A DNA stretch of 9,010 bases from Myxococcota bacterium (GTDB taxonomy: Bacteria > Myxococcota_A > UBA9160 > PR03), in the NCBI GenBank assembly GCA_030066475.1, contig JASJBO010000306.1:1-9010 (forward strand). Reading direction: 5' to 3'. Of this stretch, positions 6,021 to 9,010 are shown piece by piece (position 1 is the first letter of the stretch; every line of letters starts with the position of its first letter). A program made the translations under genes and the position numbers. The notes beneath the pieces are model-generated. The model worked only from the letters and a program-made list of their open reading frames with translations. It was not told the DNA's origin and did no database searches.

Positions 6021-7938
6021 CGGTCGTCAGGACCACGACTTCGTCGCCGTCTTCCGGGACCCACGCGGTCTCCCGGTCCGGGTTCAGCTCGAGTTCCGCG
6101 CCCGCCCCCGCGGCTCGTCGCACGCCGAGAGCGATCTCGCCGCGGGCCGCCGCCGCGCGCCCGAGGTCGGCGAAGCGCGCTGGCTCGCCCGCGGCCAGGT
6201 ACGCACGGGCCGGGCGGAGCGCGATCTGCGCGCCGGCGCTCGACGACAGCTCCGCCACGACGGCGCCGAGCTCGCGCCGCAGGGCCACCTGGGAGAGCAG
6301 GTAGCTCACCAGCAGCGGGCTCACGATCCGGTCGCTGTCCTCCCGTGCGAACAGGAACTCGTTCTGCGCATCGAGCAGCTCCACGAACAGCCGCGGGCTC
6401 GGGCTCGCCGCCGCGAGGAGGCCGCGCAGCAGAAGGTAGGTGTACACGGTGTTCGCATCCGCCTGCTCCTCGTGGTCGAGGCGCTCGCTCGCCAGCAGGA
6501 CGATGTTGTCGTAGCGCGCGGGCTCCAGGCGCTCGAGGACCCCGGGGTCGGTGTAGCCGGCCTCGATCTGTTGCAGCGCGATGCCGTCCAGGGTCGCCCC
6601 GCGCCGCACCAGCGCCGCCTCGCGCTCCGGGCCGGGGGTGGACGAGACGACGTCGACCGCGTAGGCGCCCTCGCGGACCCGGGCCAGCTCCTCGAGCAGG
6701 GCGGGGACCTTGCGGCTCCAGCCCAGGATCAGGATGCGGCGGCCGGCCGGCTCCGAACGCGTCGCCGGACTCGGGGGCACGGCGCCGCCCGCGCTCGGGG
6801 TCGCGTCTGGCAGGCAGTCTTCGAAGCGCCGGGCGATGAAGACGAGCTGGTCCTCGGCGTCCAGCACGGTCTCCGGGTCGGGGGCGAGCGCCGGGCGCGC
6901 CTGCCCGGGTCGGACCGTGCCGAGCGGAATCGCCCTCGAGAAGGCGCCGCAGAGCTCGCCGAAGCGCCGGCCCGCCAGGTCGTCGAGCTGCCGGACGAAC
7001 AGGGCGTTGCCCACGCCGAGGGTCAACAGCTCCTGGAACACGTCGCACATCCCTTGCTGCTGCACGCTCTGGACGATCAGCCGGCTCACGATCTCGTCGG
7101 TGGCCAGGATCTCGCTCGGGCCCGCGTACGCCCGACGGGCGACCGCGGCCCGGCGGCCGTCGAAGATCTCCGCGACCGCCAGCGGCACCTCGGCGTGTTC
7201 GGCGCTCGCGTGCCGGGAGACCGCCATCAGCGTCTTGATCGTCTCGGTGTCGACCACCTCGGGCCGGTGCTCGCCGAAGTCCGCGCCCGGCAGGATGAGC
7301 ACGGCCGCGTCGCGGAACGCGACCCGCTCCAGATGGTCGATGCGCAATGGACTCCCGGAGCGCAGGAACACCCGGCGGTCGCTCCACGGCGTCCCCACCC
7401 GCTCGCGCAGCTCGCGCAGCAGCGCCTCGTCCACCTGCTCGGCCAGGACCACGATCCGCAGGTCGTTCGCGCCGCGCCGCGCGAGGAAGCGCCGGACCCG
7501 GCCGCCGGTGCCGAGCAGCTCGGCCACGATGGTCGGGGTGCGGTGCGTCCATCCCAGCACGATCACGTGGTCGCTCAGTGCGATCGGCGTGACGCCGGAC
7601 TGGAGGCCCGAGATGAGGCCGTTCAGCCACTGCGTGAGGATCGCGATCAGCAGGCCGAGGAAGAGCACGTAGCCGAGCACGGTGACCACCGTCGAGATGG
7701 TGCGCCGCGCGACGCCTTCGTCGTCTCCCAGGTAGCCCGGATCCGTGAGCCGCAGGAAGGCCCACCAGACGTTCTCGCCGAGGTCGGAGGAGCGGGCATC
7801 CAGGAGCGCGAGGAGCGCACCTGCCAGGAGCGACACGAGGACGACGATCGAGGCGGCCAGCAGCAGGCGGTACGGGAGCCCGCGCAGCACCAGCCGCTCG
7901 AGCGCGAACCGGAGGCGGTCGCGTCGTGCCGGCCTCAG
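6010..7938 (-). CDS. CASTOR/POLLUX-type putative ion channel with two NAD-binding (RCK-like) domains
   Basis: This is a membrane channel-like protein of about 642 residues. The N-terminus LRFALERLVLRG precedes TM1 (about 22-46). It is followed by a pore-loop region, ENVWWAFLRLTDPGYLGDDEG (55-75), in two halves WWAFLRLTDPG and YLGDDEG, and TM2 (80-112). The loop has no TVGYG potassium filter. Two cytosolic Rossmann/RCK-like domains start at HVIVLGWTHR (about 124) and RILILGWSRK (about 400), the duplicated arrangement of plant CASTOR/POLLUX (DMI1) channels and their bacterial relatives. The ion and ligand are unknown in bacteria. The start is uncertain: the conserved pre-TM1 segment needs a start near 7938, where the only candidate is CTG overlapping the ABA4-like stop (CTGA), with GGTGGAG 8 bases before it. 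GTG 7890 would cut into that segment. Two overlapping neighbours imply co-translation in an operon. Confidence 0.85.
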   Translation of the reverse strand: MRPARRDRLRFALERLVLRGLPYRLLLAASIVVLVSLLAGALLALLDARSSDLGENVWWAFLRLTDPGYLGDDEGVARRTISTVVTVLGYVLFLGLLIAILTQWLNGLISGLQSGVTPIALSDHVIVLGWTHRTPTIVAELLGTGGRVRRFLARRGANDLRIVVLAEQVDEALLRELRERVGTPWSDRRVFLRSGSPLRIDHLERVAFRDAAVLILPGADFGEHRPEVVDTETIKTLMAVSRHASAEHAEVPLAVAEIFDGRRAAVARRAYAGPSEILATDEIVSRLIVQSVQQQGMCDVFQELLTLGVGNALFVRQLDDLAGRRFGELCGAFSRAIPLGTVRPGQARPALAPDPETVLDAEDQLVFIARRFEDCLPDATPSAGGAVPPSPATRSEPAGRRILILGWSRKVPALLEELARVREGAYAVDVVSSTPGPEREAALVRRGATLDGIALQQIEAGYTDPGVLERLEPARYDNIVLLASERLDHEEQADANTVYTYLLLRGLLAAASPSPRLFVELLDAQNEFLFAREDSDRIVSPLLVSYLLSQVALRRELGAVVAELSSSAGAQIALRPARAYLAAGEPARFADLGRAAAARGEIALGVRRAAGAGAELELNPDRETAWVPEDGDEVVVLTTDAD

Positions 7939-8378
7939 GGACGAGTCTCCACCAGGCTCGCGTCCCGCCGCAGCGCGAGCCGCAGCAGACCGTACAGGCC
8001 CAGCCCGACGGGGCCCGCCATCAGCGTGAGCAGCAGGCACGGCACCACGGCCAGATGCGGGATGCCGAGCCGCTGGGCGTCGCGCACCTCCCAGGCCCCG
8101 ACGAACAGGTCGAAGACCAGATAGTGCACCCAGCCCACCAGCATGGCCTGCGGGACCGTGAAGAACTTCATCGTGCCCGCCAGGCTGCCGAAGCTGGCGC
8201 CCTCGGGCATCGGCGGCGCGGTCGCGAGCGCCGCGCCGTAGAGGGCGCCGAGCGCCAGCGGGAACAGCAGCGAGTGGACGATGCGCTGGGTCCAGACCCA
8301 GCGTGGCGCCAGTGCCAGCAGCAGCCAGGCGGGCAGCACCGAGGCGCTGGCGATCGTGAAGACCGTGGCGACGGACAT
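7935..8378 (-). CDS. ABA4-like (DUF4281) integral membrane protein
   Basis: A 147-residue, four-helix membrane protein with hydrophobic segments near residues 5-24, 33-54, 73-95 and 108-136. The signature GWVHYLVFDLFVGAWEVRD (82-100) and the later PCLLLTLMAGPVGLGLY (113-129) match the family of plant ABA DEFICIENT 4, which is needed for neoxanthin formation. The bacterial members have no settled function, and no carotenoid gene is in view. ATG 8378 is preceded 5 bases earlier by GGGAGG (plus-strand 8384-8389). The next start upstream in frame would run into the opposite-strand phasin gene. It is the first gene of the operon, its stop codon overlaps the proposed channel start by four bases, and it diverges from the phasin gene with only 46 bp between starts. 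Family call is confident; role is not. Confidence 0.88.
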   Translation of the reverse strand: MSVATVFTIASASVLPAWLLLALAPRWVWTQRIVHSLLFPLALGALYGAALATAPPMPEGASFGSLAGTMKFFTVPQAMLVGWVHYLVFDLFVGAWEVRDAQRLGIPHLAVVPCLLLTLMAGPVGLGLYGLLRLALRRDASLVETRP

Positions 8379-8424
8379 CGGAGCCTCCCTGTCGGTTCCG
8401 GCGCGGGTGTGGGATTCTATCCGC
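8379..8424. promoter_or_regulatory. Divergent intergenic region: RBS and possible -10 for the ABA4-like operon
   Basis: On the minus strand, TAGAAT (plus-strand 8414-8419) matches the -10 consensus at five of six positions. It lies 35 bases before the ABA4-like ATG, with GGGAGG (8384-8389) as ribosome binding site. A -35 would fall inside the phasin coding sequence and none is convincing. I see no Shine-Dalgarno sequence or clear promoter for the plus-strand phasin gene, whose transcript may be leaderless or nearly so. Confidence 0.4.
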
Positions 8425-8781
8425 GTGGGCTCCTGGGAGGCACTCTCGCAGCTCCTGTTCCGCGGCGCCGAGGTGGCGCAGCACGAGGCGCGCCGCATCC
8501 TCGACGAGCTGATCGCGCGCGGCGACCTGAGCGACGAGGAGGCGGCCGAGATCGAGCTGGCGGTGCAGGAGGCGGTCGTGTCGCACCGGCGCTTCTTCCG
8601 CGAGAGCGTGCTGGCACCCCTGCGCGGCGCGTGGGGCGCCTGGAACGACCGTGAGCCCGCCGGCCGTCCGCGCGAGGCCGGAGGCGCGAGCGAGCTGGGC
8701 GAGGTGCTGGCGCGGCTCTCCGACATCTCGGAGCGGCTCGAGCGCCTCGAGCGCGAGATGGACCGCGCGCGGCGCGACTGA
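8425..8781 (+). CDS. Phasin-like coiled-coil protein (polyhydroxyalkanoate granule-associated type)
   Basis: This small helical protein has 118 residues if begun at GTG 8425. The first half, with AEVAQHEARRILDELIARGD then LSDEEAAEIELAVQE (about 16-49), resembles PhaF/PhaI-type phasins, which coat polyhydroxyalkanoate granules or regulate their synthesis. After a Gly/Pro/Arg-rich linker (about 78-90), a heptad-patterned segment, LGEVLARLSDISERLERLER (91-110), predicts a coiled coil. There is no ATG before the coiled coil. GTG 8425 and GTG 8407 are both in frame and neither has a Shine-Dalgarno sequence; an ATG at 8281 lies inside the ABA4-like gene and is unlikely. No PHA synthase is in the window, so the granule role rests on similarity alone. 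Its TGA shares one base with the ATG of the UbiB-like gene, so the two are probably translated together. Confidence 0.68.
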   Translation: MGSWEALSQLLFRGAEVAQHEARRILDELIARGDLSDEEAAEIELAVQEAVVSHRRFFRESVLAPLRGAWGAWNDREPAGRPREAGGASELGEVLARLSDISERLERLEREMDRARRD

Positions 8782-9010
8782 TGCGGCTCGCCACCCTCGT
8801 CGGGCTGCCGCGCACCGTCCGCAACCTCCAGCGCCTGCGCGAGATCGTCGGCGTGGTCGCCAAGTACGGCTTCGGCGACCTGGTGGCGCGCCTCGACCTG
8901 TTCGAGAGCTCGCGCGACCTGGCGCGCTCGCTGCTGCGCTGGCGCAAGCAGCCCGACGCGATCGTCGACGCCTCCACCGAGGCGCGCATCCGCATGGCGC
9001 TCGAGGAGCT
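8781..9010 (+). CDS. UbiB/AarF/ABC1-family atypical kinase, 3' end beyond window
   Basis: Only the first 76 codons are present, before the kinase core. The segment NLQRLREIVGVVAKYGFGDL (15-34) is the characteristic N-terminal stretch of the ABC1/UbiB family, and EARIRMALEE is where the conserved region leading to the KxGQ motif would begin. Family members are atypical protein-kinase-like ATPases that support ubiquinone biosynthesis or lipid handling at the membrane. The KxGQ motif, nucleotide loop and metal ligands lie outside the window, so activity cannot be judged. ATG 8781 overlaps the phasin-like stop as TGATG, a translational-coupling arrangement. Confidence 0.82.
   Translation, partial: MRLATLVGLPRTVRNLQRLREIVGVVAKYGFGDLVARLDLFESSRDLARSLLRWRKQPDAIVDASTEARIRMALEE

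Noticed and set aside
3945..6839. 964-codon plus-strand frame through the M23 gene and on across the P450
   Set aside because: Composition is almost wholly Arg/Ala/Gly/Pro, it overlaps three well-supported genes, and it shows no domain.
5717..7765. 682-codon open frame on the minus strand across the channel and P450 genes
   Set aside because: It is a frame shadow typical of GC-rich DNA: rich in Arg/Ala/Pro/Gly with no domain, while the channel and P450 frames carry clear family motifs.
5986..8124. 712-codon open frame on the plus strand opposite the channel gene
   Set aside because: Antisense shadow with low-complexity Arg/Gln/Glu/His-rich composition and no recognisable motif.

Overview
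This is a very GC-rich window (third codon positions are almost always G or C) with compact gene packing, Gram-negative-style exported proteins (a lipoprotein-like tannase homologue, an M23 peptidase with signal peptide) and a mixture of P450, SDR/TetR, phasin and UbiB/ABC1 genes. This suggests a high-GC environmental bacterium of the proteobacterial, myxobacterial or Binatota-like kind. Nothing here fixes the taxon.

Layout. (1) 125-1930: a divergent pair, an extended SDR reductase (minus) and a TetR-family regulator (plus). They share a compact control region with two palindromic operators 22 bp apart embedded in overlapping promoters. (2) 1927-2214: four tandem copies of a short intergenic repeat with one common head and two alternative hairpin tails. 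A fifth, diverged and inverted copy lies at 1-80, on the far side of the SDR/TetR pair. (3) 2056-3888: a tannase/feruloyl esterase family protein whose predicted N-terminus and start codon are built from the repeats, and whose catalytic serine is replaced by glycine. (4) 3913-4785: a secreted M23 metallopeptidase, 24 bp downstream. (5) 8378-4812 on the minus strand: a three-gene operon with overlapping ends, made of an ABA4-like (DUF4281) membrane protein, a CASTOR/POLLUX-type ion channel with two NAD-binding RCK-like domains, and a cytochrome P450. (6) 8425-9010: a phasin-like coiled-coil protein overlapping by one base a UbiB/ABC1 family kinase that runs off the window.

How the parts may work together. 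The TetR protein most likely represses itself and the SDR gene, and releases both on binding a ligand; the ligand is not evident. The ABA4/channel/P450 genes overlap by 4 and 11 nt, so they are probably co-translated, but no common pathway is obvious. The strongest oddities are the repeat family with conserved stems and changing loops, its in-frame capture as the N-terminus of the tannase homologue, and the loss of that protein's nucleophile while the rest of the active site is kept. I see no CRISPR array, tRNA, rRNA, transposase or integrase. There is no gene-free stretch over 300 bases; the longest is the repeat array.
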